64,000 nt of DNA from Ramlibacter terrae. Lineage in GTDB: Bacteria > Pseudomonadota > Gammaproteobacteria > Burkholderiales > Burkholderiaceae_C. The notes beneath the pieces are model-generated. The model searched no databases. It worked only from the letters and a program-made list of their open reading frames with translations, and was not told the origin of the DNA. This document shows positions 1 through 8,033 of the stretch, one piece after another. The first letter of the stretch is position 1. Every line of letters starts with the position of its first letter. The stretch spans positions 3,348,001-3,412,000 of the forward strand of contig CP053418.1 in the NCBI GenBank assembly GCA_013127575.1, given 5' to 3'. A program made the position numbers and the translations under genes.

Positions 1-990
1 GCCGAGCACTACGCGCTGCCCGGCCAGCTGCTGGCCGGCACCGACTCGCACACGCCGCACAGCGGCGCGCTCGGCTGCGTCGCGTTCGGCGTCGGCACCA
101 CCGACATGGCCAACGCGTTCGTCACCGGCGCCGTGCGCCTCACCATGCAGCCGGTGCTGCGCGTCGAACTCGAAGGCGCGCTGCCGGCCGGCGTCGCCGC
201 CAAGGACATCGTGCTGCACCTGCTGCGGCTGCCGGCGATCCGGGCGGGTGGCGGTGTCGGCAAGGTGTTCGAGTTCGGTGGCGCGGTCGTGCGCGCCCTG
301 TCCACCGACGAACGCGCGACGCTGACCAACATGACCGCCGAACTCGGCGGCCTCACCGGCATCGTCGAGCCGGACGAAGAAACCGTGCGCTTCCTGAAGG
401 AGCGCCGCGGCGTCGACTGTGTCATCGAACCCCCGGATGCGCAGCGATTCCGGCGCCGCGTACGCGGAGATCCTGCGCGTCGACTGTTCCGCGTTGCAGC
501 CCATGGTGGCGGCGCCGGGCGATCCGGGACACGGCATGCCGATCGATGCGCTGGAGCAGCCGGTGCCCATCGACATCGCCTACGGCGGCTCGTGCACCGC
601 CGGCAAGCGCGAAGACTTCGACCAGTACCACGCGGTGCTCGCCTGGGCCTGGAACACGGCTGGCGCGTGCCGGACCGCGTGCGGCTGTTCCTGCAGTACG
701 GGACGACGGCCGTCCGCGACTACTGCGTGGAGCGCGGCTACGACCGCACCTTCGCGCAGGCCGGCGCGCGGATCCTGCAGCCGTCGTGCGGCGCCTGCGC
801 GAACTGCGGCCCGGGGTCCTCGGTGGACGACGGGCAGGTGACCGTCAGCGCGATCAACCGCAACTTTCCCGGAAGGTCGGGGCCGGGCAAGGTCTGGCTG
901 GCCAGCCCGGCGACGGTGATGGCAAGCGCGCTGGCGGGGGAGCTGGTGTCGTTCGACGGCCTGCGGCGGCGGTCTGCCCCAACAACATAG
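1..990 (+). CDS. Aconitase-family dehydratase large subunit (5' end missing, two frameshifts)
   Basis: Iron-sulphur hydro-lyase of the aconitase / 3-isopropylmalate dehydratase superfamily, which isomerises hydroxy di- or tricarboxylates. The visible part starts with GTDSHTPHSGALG, a signature of the family's substrate and cluster region. It continues with NMTAELGG, then GGSCTAGKREDF (first cluster cysteine) and PSCGACANCGPG (further cysteines). The reading frame shifts near 428 and near 656; at 656 one C restores LAWALEHGWRVPD and a CCTGG. The first part of the gene lies outside the window. It reads towards a tricarboxylate-type receptor gene 93 nt downstream, which suggests a role with an imported organic acid. 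LeuC, homoaconitase-like and other paralogues cannot be separated from this fragment. Confidence 0.75.
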   Translation, partial: AEHYALPGQLLAGTDSHTPHSGALGCVAFGVGTTDMANAFVTGAVRLTMQPVLRVELEGALPAGVAAKDIVLHLLRLPAIRAGGGVGKVFEFGGAVVRALSTDERATLTNMTAELGGLTGIVEPDEETVRFLKERRGVDCVIEPPDAQRFRRRVRGDPARRLFRVAAHGGGAGRSGTRHADRCAGAAGAHRHRLRRLVHRRQARRLRPVPRGARLGLEHGWRVPDRVRLFLQYGTTAVRDYCVERGYDRTFAQAGARILQPSCGACANCGPGSSVDDGQVTVSAINRNFPGRSGPGKVWLASPATVMASALAGELVSFDGLRRRSAPTT

Positions 991-1082
991 CGAAACCGCG
1001 ACGGTCATATCGAAACTGGCTCCGGGGCCGCGCAGGCCGATCGTCAACGATCCCGCGCAGCAACCCCCAAGAAGGAGACCCC

Positions 1083-2044
1083 ATGTTCCGAATCCCCCGC
1101 CGGCTTGCGCTGACCCTGCTCCCCGGCCGCCTGCACGGCCGCCGCGGCCAGCGACTACCCCAACCGCCCGGTGCGCATCGTGGTGCCCTTCCCGGCCGGC
1201 GGCGGCGCCGACGCCGTGACGCGGCTGGCCGCCAGCAAGCTGCAGGCGCGGATGAACCAGTCGTTCGTGATCGACAACCGCCCGGGCGCCGGTTCGGTGA
1301 TCGGCAACGATGCGGTGGCCAAGGCGCGCCCGGACGGCTACACGCTGCTGCTGAACATCCCGGCGCTGGTGCAGACGCCGCACCTGCAGGCGAAGCTGCC
1401 CTACGATCCGCTGCGCGACCTTGTGCCGGTGACGACGCTGACCAGTGCGCCGGTGTGGCTCACCGTGAGCACCACGCGATCGCAGGCGACGACGCTCGAC
1501 GCCTTCCAGGCCGAGGCGAAGAAGGCCAAGCTGGAATACGCCTCGTGGGGCATGGGCTCCACCAACCACCTGTACGGCCACACGCTCGCCGACGCGCTCG
1601 GCGCGGGCATGGTGCACGTGCCGTACAAGGGCGGCGCCGCGGCCGTCACCGCGCTGATCAACGGCGAAGTCGCGGCGATGTTCTCGGACCTGGTTTCGCT
1701 GCGCCCGCACGGCCGGCGGCAAGCTGCGCGTGCTCGCTTCGACCGGCACCCAGCGCCATCGGCTGACACCGGACGTGCCGACGCTGGCCGAGCTGGGCTA
1801 CAAGGGTTTCGAGTCGGTGGGCTGGAGCGCCTTCTTCGTGCCCGCGGGCACGCCGCCGGAGATCGTGGCGCGGCTCGAAGCGGAGATCGTGGCCGTGACC
1901 AAGGATCCCGACTTCATCGCCCGGCTCGCCGAACTGGGCCAGGCGCCGGGCGGCAAGCCGCAGGCGGAGTTCGCGGCGGATGTGCGCGGCGACTACGAGC
2001 GCTGGGGCGCGATGATCCGCAAGGCTGGCATCAAGCCCGAGTGA
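1083..2044 (+). CDS. Bug/TctC-family periplasmic solute-binding protein (frameshifted)
   Basis: Extracytoplasmic receptor of the tripartite tricarboxylate transporter type (Bug family), which binds carboxylates in the periplasm. Family blocks are clear: VRIVVPFPAGGGADAVTRL, IDNRPGAGSVIG, ADGYTLL-like PDGYTLLLN, HVPYKGGAAAV and AGTPPEIVARLEAEI. The start at 1083 follows a good AAGGAG site at 1072-1077. The signal-peptide region changes frame between about 1125 and 1165. A second shift near 1712 fits loss of two bases in ACGTGG before GGKLRVL. Repaired length is about 320 residues, normal for the family. No TctA/TctB membrane subunits are nearby, which is common for Bug proteins in Burkholderiales. 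The substrate is unknown. Confidence 0.85.
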
Positions 2045-2063
2045 CGCCCGGGAGCCTGGGCTC

Positions 2064-2507
2064 CTAGCGCGCGCTGAGCGGGGGATCGTTGCCGCTCGAC
2101 CCCTGCCCCAGCGCGGCGGCGGCCAGGCCGATGCCGCCGAGCACGGCCAGCGCGGGGACGAACCCTTGCGACGTGGCCACGGCCACGGGACCGACCGGCA
2201 CGATCGGAACCACGGCCGCCTGGAGCTGCGGGCAGGTCATGCCTCGGGTGACGGTCACACCGTGGTTCGGCGGAACCGTGACGGTGCAACCGTTGTTCAA
2301 GGAGAGCGTCGCCGAGCTGCCGCTGGCGGAGATGAAACGCGTGCCGCTGGTGATGGCGGTACCGGGAGCGACATTGACCGCGGTGGCGCCCTGCGTGGCG
2401 CTGACGACGCCGGTGACGTTGGAGACTGTTCCGAGGGACGCCCGGGCAAGCGCAAAGGCGCTCGTCGCCAGCCCGAAGATGGCCACGGCCAATTTGTTTC
2501 GCCACAT
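2064..2507 (-). CDS. Small secreted protein, FecR-like features, unknown function
   Basis: A 147-residue protein beginning MWRNKLAVAIFGLATSAFA, a typical Sec signal peptide. The start was chosen over upstream codons because AGAAGGG lies just before it and the signal peptide begins here. The mature part is rich in Thr, Val, Ser and Gly (SNVTGVVSATQGATAVNV, TRFISASGSSATLSLNNGC), recalling the short beta-repeat folds of FecR-domain proteins. It has two cysteines (NNGCTVTV, GMTCPQL) that could form a disulphide. A hydrophobic Ala/Gly stretch near the C-terminus (LAVLGGIGLAAAALG) may anchor it. It is intact and converges on the Bug gene. I do not recognise a specific function. Confidence 0.6.
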   Translation of the reverse strand: MWRNKLAVAIFGLATSAFALARASLGTVSNVTGVVSATQGATAVNVAPGTAITSGTRFISASGSSATLSLNNGCTVTVPPNHGVTVTRGMTCPQLQAAVVPIVPVGPVAVATSQGFVPALAVLGGIGLAAAALGQGSSGNDPPLSAR

Positions 2508-2610
2508 GATGGGGACCCTTCTGCAGCGGGAATCGCTCTTCAAAATGTAGCCGCAGCGCGCCGCGCGTGCGACGGCTGAGCCAAGAGAAATTACCCGGAT
2601 CGCAGGGCGC

Positions 2611-3246
2611 TCAGGCAGCGGCCGCGCGCCGGTAGAACACCAGCGAGCCCGCGAGCGCCAGCAGCGTGCCGCCGCAAACGCGATCGAACCACTTCACGGC
2701 CGATGCCCGCAGCAGGCGGACCGCATGCGCGCCCGTGGCGGCATACCCGAACATCACGGCGAAATCCAGGCCGGCGAACACCGCGCCGATCACCGGTACT
2801 GCGGCAGCTGCGCCGCCTGCGGATCGATGAACTGCGGCAGCAGCGCGGAACAGAAGAGGTAGCCCTTCGGGTTGGTGACGGCCACCGGGAAGGACTTCAT
2901 GAAGATCGAACCGCCGCTCGGCGGCCGCAGCGGCTGGCCGCCATCGGGCAGCTGGAAGCCGCCCTTGGAGCGCAGCAGCATCACGCCCAGCCACGCCAGG
3001 TAAAGCGCGCCGGCGTACTTCAGGACGGTGAACCAGAACTCGGACGCGGCGAGCAGCGCGCCCAGGCCGACAGCGACGGCCGCCACCGGGGAAGACATCG
3101 GAGGTGACCGCGCCGAACATGCCCGGCAGGGAGCGCCGCACGCCCCAGCGCGAGCCGTTGGTCAGCGCCAGCAGCACCGTGGGCCCGGGCGTGGCGATCG
3201 CCACCGGGGCGACCGGGGAGAAGACGAGGAGCGTGGTGGCGGTCAT
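2611..3246 (-). CDS. LysE/RhtB-family amino-acid exporter (two frameshifts)
   Basis: Inner-membrane exporter of the LysE/RhtB family, which effluxes amino acids or related small molecules. Recognisable blocks: N-terminal ATPGPTVLLALTNGSRWG, the family's conserved PGP segment; central LKYAGALYLAWLGVMLLRS; FPVAVTNPKGYLFCSALLPQF; and a C-terminal hydrophobic helix ending in FYRRAAAA. The ATG at 3246 gives the usual short N-terminus. The frame shifts near 3095 (TTCCTGG-like site read as TTCCCCGG) and near 2795, where one T restores a CCTGG and QYLVIGAVF. Repaired length of about 210 residues is normal. It stands alone, so the exported compound cannot be inferred. Confidence 0.8.
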   Translation of the reverse strand: MTATTLLVFSPVAPVAIATPGPTVLLALTNGSRWGVRRSLPGMFGAVTSDVFPGGGRRCRPGRAARRVRVLVHRPEVRRRALPGVAGRDAAALQGRLPAARWRPAAAAAERRFDLHEVLPGGRHQPEGLPLLFRAAAAVHRSAGGAAAAVPVIGAVFAGLDFAVMFGYAATGAHAVRLLRASAVKWFDRVCGGTLLALAGSLVFYRRAAAA

Positions 3247-3302
3247 GGCGCGACGATACCGCCGCGCCGCCGATCCGTCACGCCCCCGGTCTCCCACCGG
3301 CA

Positions 3303-3740
3303 TCAATAGCGGTACGGGTTGTGCGGCGCGTTGTCGAAGCGGTTCGGCACGCCGTCGCGGTCGGAATCGCGCCGGCCCGGGCCGCGGTGGTCGCGCGGGC
3401 CGTTGTAGCGGTGGTCGTAGGCGTTCGGGATACCGTCACGGTCGGCGTCGCCCCGTGCGCCGCGGCGGTCGTGCGAGCGGCCGTAGTAGGCGGACGGGTA
3501 GACGTACGAAGGCGCGGGCTGCACGTACACGGGCTGCGGCTGGACATAGACCGGCCGCGGCTGGACGTAGACCGGCTGGGGCTGGACATACACCGGCGCC
3601 GGCTGCACGTAGCCGTAGGCGGCGGGGATGCCGATGGAGAACTGGACATCGGTGCGCGCTTGGGCGGTGGACGCTGCGCCCGGGGCGCCGAGCGTCACGA
3701 CGGCAGCCAGCAGGGCTTTGGTGCGGGAGATGCGTTGCAT
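3303..3740 (-). CDS. Secreted protein with YVQPxPV tandem repeats and calcium-type DxDxDG motifs
   Basis: A 145-residue protein with a signal peptide (MQRISRTKALLAAVVTLGA, cleavage near AQA-RT). After a short FSIGIPAAYG segment there are five tandem heptads of the form YVQPxPV at residues 44-78. A Tyr-rich linker follows, then two DxDxDGxPNxxD motifs (DADRDGIPNAYD and DSDRDGVPNRFD), the pattern of thrombospondin type-3 calcium-binding repeats. The second lies near the C-terminus. The start is supported by AAGGAG upstream. Tyr/Pro/Gln-rich secreted proteins of this sort are common in Comamonadaceae and are usually placed at the envelope or surface. No enzyme motif is visible. Confidence 0.7.
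   Translation of the reverse strand: MQRISRTKALLAAVVTLGAPGAASTAQARTDVQFSIGIPAAYGYVQPAPVYVQPQPVYVQPRPVYVQPQPVYVQPAPSYVYPSAYYGRSHDRRGARGDADRDGIPNAYDHRYNGPRDHRGPGRRDSDRDGVPNRFDNAPHNPYRY
3507..3611 (-). repeat. Five 21-bp coding tandem repeats (YVQPxPV)
   Basis: In-frame 21-nt units encode five successive YVQP-x-P-V heptads. The variable residue alternates Ala, Gln, Arg, Gln, Ala, and the last unit ends in Ser. Such tracts can change copy number by slippage. Confidence 0.85.
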
Positions 3741-3825
3741 GAGGAAGGCTCCTTGGTAGACAGGTGCCCATGGTGCGCCGGGACGCCTGAACCGAACCTG
3801 AACGGTACGCAGATTTCCGGGCGGG

Positions 3826-4778
3826 TCAGCGGTTGCCCGCCACCTTGGCCGCGGCGCCCGCGCCCGCCCCCAGCCGCGCCTGCGCGCTGCGGCTGCCCGG
3901 GCTGGCCGCGTGGTGCAGCCAGCGCTGCGCCGGCCTTCGTCCTTGCGCACGGCCATGCCCTGCTCGTAGGCCACGCCCAGAAGTAGCCCATCTCCATGCG
4001 GCCGTAGCGCACGCCGAGGTCGGACGACTTGCCGCTCTTGCGGACGATGATGGGGGCACGTCGCCGCGGCCTTCCACGAAGGCTTCCATCTCGCCGATGG
4101 TGCGGGCGGGGAACCGGTCGCGGGCGGGGTCGCCAGTTGCCGGTTCGGCGTGATCGCGACCAGCTGGTCGGCCAGCACCGGCAGCACTTCGAAGGGCGTC
4201 ATCCCGCCGCGGGCGGCCGGCGCGTACCAGGCGCGCAGCATGGCCTTGTCGAGCGGCGTCAGGGCGTCGGTCTTCGAGGTGAAGTAGCTCAGCACCGTGT
4301 GGCCTTCGGGGTGGCCGCGCACGCCCATGATGTGCATCGCCTCGTGGTACGCGCACCGCAGCGCGTCGCTGCCGCGCATCTGCGTCACGGCGCTTTCGAG
4401 CGTGGTCTCGGTGCGGAAGTCCAGCCGCGTCTCGCAGGGCTGGTTCTCGCTCAGCGCGGAGTCGGGCGCGATCTCGATGCTGACGTTGGCCACCTTGGCG
4501 GCATCGGCCCGGTCGCTCACGTCGACCACCTTCACGCCGGCTTCGTACGCGACGTCGCGCAGCGCCTTCAGGGCGTGCTGCTTGTAGGCGCTGTTGGCGC
4601 CGCCGTGCACCCGCACCTTGATGTCCTGCTCCCAGCGCACCAGCCGCGTGGCCGTGCCGCTCTGGTGCCACAACACCTCCCACATGGTGTTCATGCCGTC
4701 GTCGAACGCATCCGCCTGTGCGATGCACGGGCTCAGCAGGGCGGAAGCGATGAATGCGAGGACGGTGGACTTGCGCAT
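3826..4778 (-). CDS. Exported DUF2927-like protein with HExxH motif and C-terminal Sel1-like repeats (frameshifted)
   Basis: Starts with a signal peptide (MRKSTVLAFIASALLSPC...AQA). The body carries CAYHEAMHIMGVRGHPEGH, an HExxHxxGxxxH-like zinc metalloprotease pattern, around residue 130. It is followed by LTPLDKAMLRAWYAPAARGGMTP, which resembles the end of DUF2927 domains. Beyond residue 200 the frame shifts several times between about 4110 and 3900. The pieces MRYGRMEMGYFLGVAYEQGMA and DEGRAAQWLHHAA look like one or two Sel1-like repeats, and the gene ends in AKVAGNR. If active, it would be a secreted or periplasmic peptidase, but catalysis is inferred only from the motif. The family assignment is tentative. 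Confidence 0.5.
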
Positions 4779-4903
4779 GGGGACTGATGAACCTCCAGAC
4801 AGGAACGCGGTAGGAGGAGGACTACGCGCCGGAGTTCAACGAACCTACATCTTCGTCGGCGGGCGCACGAATAGTTCACGCCCGCAAGCGCGACAGCAGG
4901 CGT

Positions 4904-5803
4904 TCAGCGCGTGTTGCGGGCCATTTCCTGCCAGACCCCATCGAAGACCTGCACGAACGCCTGCTCGGTCACCGACATCGGACGGTAGCGGTTGCGCAGG
5001 ATCTTCACCGGCAGCTTTTCGGTCGAGCGGAAGGGCCGCACCTCCAGCCCGGCCAGCAGGCCGCCCGCGATCGCAACCTCATCCACCACGGCCACGCCCA
5101 CGCCGGCCTGCGCGAACCAGCACGCCGTGGTCGAGCTGGTGCATTCGAAATCGCGGTGCATCTGCGCGCCGGCCGCGCCGAAAGCCCGGCGCAGGGTCTG
5201 GCCGAACGGCACCGATTCGGGCGACGCGATCACGCGCATGCCGGCGAGGTCCGCCGGACGGACCAGCTTGCGCGCCGCCAGCGGATGGTCGCTGCGCATG
5301 ACGCAGGCCAGCCCGCATTGGTAGCCCTTGACCGTCGCCAGGTTCGGGTGCTCCTGCGGCGCCAGCGCGATGCCCGGGTGCGTCGAGCGTTCCAGCAGGC
5401 TCTGGTTGATGATGTCCGGCGCCACCACCTGCACCCGGCATTGCAGCCGCGGCACCTGTTCGTACAGCCGCGCCACCGCCCGCGAGACGAGGTACGGCGC
5501 CAGGCTCGCGGAGCACACCAGCCGCAGGCTTGCATGCGTGGGCTGCGCCAACGCCCGGCTGGTGTCGCGCACCTTTTCCACGCCGTGCCAGAGCTGGTCG
5601 ATCTCGGCGTACAGCGCGTGCGCCTCGGGCGTCGGGATCAGGCGCCCCTTGACCCGCTCGAACAGCACGAGGCCGCTGGCGCGCCCGGCCTGCGCCAGCA
5701 CCTTGCTGATGGCGGGCGGCGAAACGTGCAGCAGTTCGGCGGCGCTCTTGACGCCCCCGGCGAACATCACGGCGCGAAACACTTCCATCTGGCGCAGGTT
5801 CAT
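4904..5803 (-). CDS. LysR-family transcriptional regulator, divergent from the UGSC operon
   Basis: Intact 299-residue LysR regulator. The N-terminal winged helix-turn-helix reads MNLRQMEVFRAVMFAGG...AAELLHVSPPAISKVLAQ. The effector domain begins near residue 90 with LRLVCSASLAPYLVSRAV. The start at 5803 gives the canonical 'MxLRQMEVF' beginning; a longer reading frame upstream has no family similarity. It lies 136 nt from the divergent Bug gene at 5940. The intergenic region holds CGTTAA half-sites, so it probably controls that operon and itself. The co-inducer is unknown and is presumably the substrate of the Bug / aldo-keto reductase / UGSC operon. Confidence 0.85.
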   Translation of the reverse strand: MNLRQMEVFRAVMFAGGVKSAAELLHVSPPAISKVLAQAGRASGLVLFERVKGRLIPTPEAHALYAEIDQLWHGVEKVRDTSRALAQPTHASLRLVCSASLAPYLVSRAVARLYEQVPRLQCRVQVVAPDIINQSLLERSTHPGIALAPQEHPNLATVKGYQCGLACVMRSDHPLAARKLVRPADLAGMRVIASPESVPFGQTLRRAFGAAGAQMHRDFECTSSTTACWFAQAGVGVAVVDEVAIAGGLLAGLEVRPFRSTEKLPVKILRNRYRPMSVTEQAFVQVFDGVWQEMARNTR

Positions 5804-5815
5804 CGCGGCTCCAGT

Positions 5816-5900
5816 CGTTAACCGCAGTTTAACGAGCGGGTCGTTCTTTTCAATTGCCGGGTGCTGCGTGCCTGCGCAGAATGGCCTCCACAAGCGTTAA
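5816..5900. promoter_or_regulatory. Candidate LysR operator: CGTTAA/TTAACG palindrome plus a third half-site
   Basis: Between the LysR start and the divergent Bug start are CGTTAA at 5816-5821 and TTAACG at 5829-5834, an inverted pair with a 7-nt spacer. Another CGTTAA lies at 5895-5900. A palindromic recognition site near the regulator with a further half-site by the target promoter is the usual LysR arrangement. The assignment is inferred from position only. Confidence 0.5.
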
Positions 5901-5939
5901 CCCGGGTCCCCGGCGAGACGCAATGCCGGAGACAAATCC

Positions 5940-6918
5940 ATGTTGCAGCCCACCCGCCGGCGCTTCGTCGCCGCCCTCGGCGCGGCGTCCGCCGCCCTCG
6001 CCGCCCCTGCGCTGGTGCGGGCGCAGGCGAAGCCACTCACCATCGTGCTGACAGTGCCGCCCGGCACCTCGTCGGACACGCTCGCGCGCATGCTCGGCGA
6101 CCGCATGCGCAGCAAGCTCAATCGCACCGTGGTGGTGGAGTCCAAGCCAGGCGCCGGCGGCCTCGTGGCCATCCAGCACCTGCGCAACTTCGAGGCCGAC
6201 GGCTCCATGCTGATGATGGCGCCGAACTCCGCCGTCTCGCTGCTGCCGCTGTTCGCGACCAAGCCGACCTTCGACTACGAGAAGGAACTGATGGCGGTGG
6301 TCGAGTGCGCGTCGGCCCCGATGGCGTTCACCGTGCATCCGGACTCGGGCATCAAGACCCTCGCCGAGTACTTCGACGCCGTGCGCAAGGACCCGAAGCG
6401 CGGCTCGATCGGCGTGCCCAGCCCGGTGAGCATGGGTGCGCTGGTGATCCACCAGCTCGGCAAGCAGCTCAACCTGCCGCTGCAGGCAGTGCCGTACAAG
6501 GGCGGCTCGCCGCTGCTGGCCGACCTGCTGGGCAACCAGATCCCGGCCAGCGGTTCGATCCTGCCGGACTACGGAGAACCACCGCGCCGGCAAGCTGCGC
6601 GTGCTGGCCCATGCCAGCGAGAAGCGTTCACCGCTCGCGCCGGAGATTCCGACCATCACCGAAGCCGGCTACCCGGGCTACGTGGCGGTCACCTCGTTCG
6701 GCCTCTACACCAAGGCCGGCACGCCGCCCAACATCGTCGCCGACTACGCCGCGATGGTCACCGAGGCGCTGGGCACCGCGCCGGTGGTGGAGGCGCTGCA
6801 CAAGATGGGCCTGGTGCCGGTGGGCGGCACGCCGGCCGAATTCCACCGCAAGGTGCTGGCGGACCGCGCGCGCTGGGCGCCGGTGATCAGGGACTCCGGC
6901 ATCAAGATGGACGCATGA
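5940..6918 (+). CDS. Bug/TctC-family solute-binding protein with Tat-like signal (one frameshift)
   Basis: Periplasmic carboxylate-type receptor. The N-terminus MLQPTRRRFVAALGAASAALAAP has a twin-arginine-like RRRF start. Family segments include VTVPPGTSSDTLARM-type GTSSDTLARMLGDRM, VVESKPGAGGLVAI, VPYKGGSPLLADLLG and AGTPPNIVADYAAMV. The frame changes near 6575, where restoring TG in TACGTGGAG gives DYVENHRAGKLRVLAHASE. Repaired length is about 326 residues. It is the first gene of an operon: its TGA overlaps the ATG of the aldo-keto reductase (ATGA at 6915). This coupling suggests it delivers or senses the substrate of the following enzymes. Confidence 0.85.
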
Positions 6919-8023
6919 GCGAAGACCTCCAGCAACGCGTGACGGCGATCGGCCTCACCCCCAAGTCCGCTTCCAACGGCATGCATTACCGGCACGTCGG
7001 CCGATCCGGCCTCGTCGCCTCCGCGATCGGCGTGGGCTGCTTCCCCTTCGGCGGCTACGTGCCGCAGGACGGCGTGCAGCAGGTGGTCGACCAGGCGCTG
7101 GACCTCGGCATCAACTACTTCGACACGGCCGACAGCTACGGCATCGGCAAGTCGGAAGAAGCGCTCGGTCGCGCGCTCGTCGGCAAGCGCGAGCAGGCGC
7201 TGGTCGCCACCAAGTTCGGCAACCGCACCGGCGACGGCGCCAACGACGCGGGCGCTTCGCGGCTGGCGATCGTGCGCGCCTGCGAAGCCAGCCTGCGGCG
7301 CCTGCAGACGGACTACATCGACCTCTACCAGCTGCACTGGCCCGACCACGAGACGCCGATCGAAGAGACGCTGCGCGCGCTCGACGACCTGGTGCGCGCG
7401 GGCAAGGTGCGCTACATCGGCGCCTCCAACCTGTTCGGCTGGGAGCTGTGCGAAGCGCACTTCATCGCCGAACGGCACGGCTGGACGAAGTTCATCTCGG
7501 CGCAGGACCACTACAACCTGCTGTACCGCGACATCGAGAAACGCTTCGAGCCCTTCTGCATCAAGTACGGCATCGGCATGACGCACTACTTCCCGCTGGC
7601 CGCGGGCATGCTGAGCGGCGTGCACCGGCGCGGCGCGATCGTGCCGGGTTCACGGCAGGACAAGAACCCGAACACCGCCGCTTGGCAGTCGGACCGCAAC
7701 TGGGACGTCACCGAAAAGCTGCAAGCCTTTGCACAGGAGCGCGGCTGGACGCTGGCGCAGATGTCGCTGGCGTGGCTGCTGCAGCGCCCCGCCACGTTCA
7801 CCGTCATCGCCGGCGCCGACCGGCCGCAGCACCTCGTCGACAACGTCAAGGCGCTGCAGGTGCGCTTCACGCCCGAAGACTGGTGGAGATCGACCGCATC
7901 ACGCTCGTGGACGAAGACCGCTCCGTCGCCCCGCCCTACCGCCAGCTGCGGCCCGAGAAGGTGCACGAATTCGAAACCATGCAGCGCGCGCGCGCCGGCG
8001 CGCCCAGCCGCGCAGCGCATTGA
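6915..8023 (+). CDS. Aldo/keto reductase (one frameshift near the C-terminus)
   Basis: NADPH-dependent oxidoreductase of the aldo-keto reductase superfamily, of the YajO/GSP69-like bacterial branch. It carries the AKR barrel signatures: GVGCFPFGGY, NYFDTADSYGIGKSEEALGRAL (catalytic Asp and Tyr), ATKFGNR (catalytic Lys), DLYQLHWPD (catalytic His region), RYIGASNLFGWEL, and the late AQMSLAWLLQRP and VIAGADRPQHLVDN. The frame shifts near 7880, where one C restores PEDLVEIDRITLV and a CCTGG. About 370 residues when repaired. Translationally coupled to the Bug gene upstream and 10 nt from the UGSC gene downstream. The substrate is unknown, likely an aldehyde or ketone made or consumed by this operon. 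Confidence 0.85.
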
Positions 8024-8033
8024 GGACACTTCC

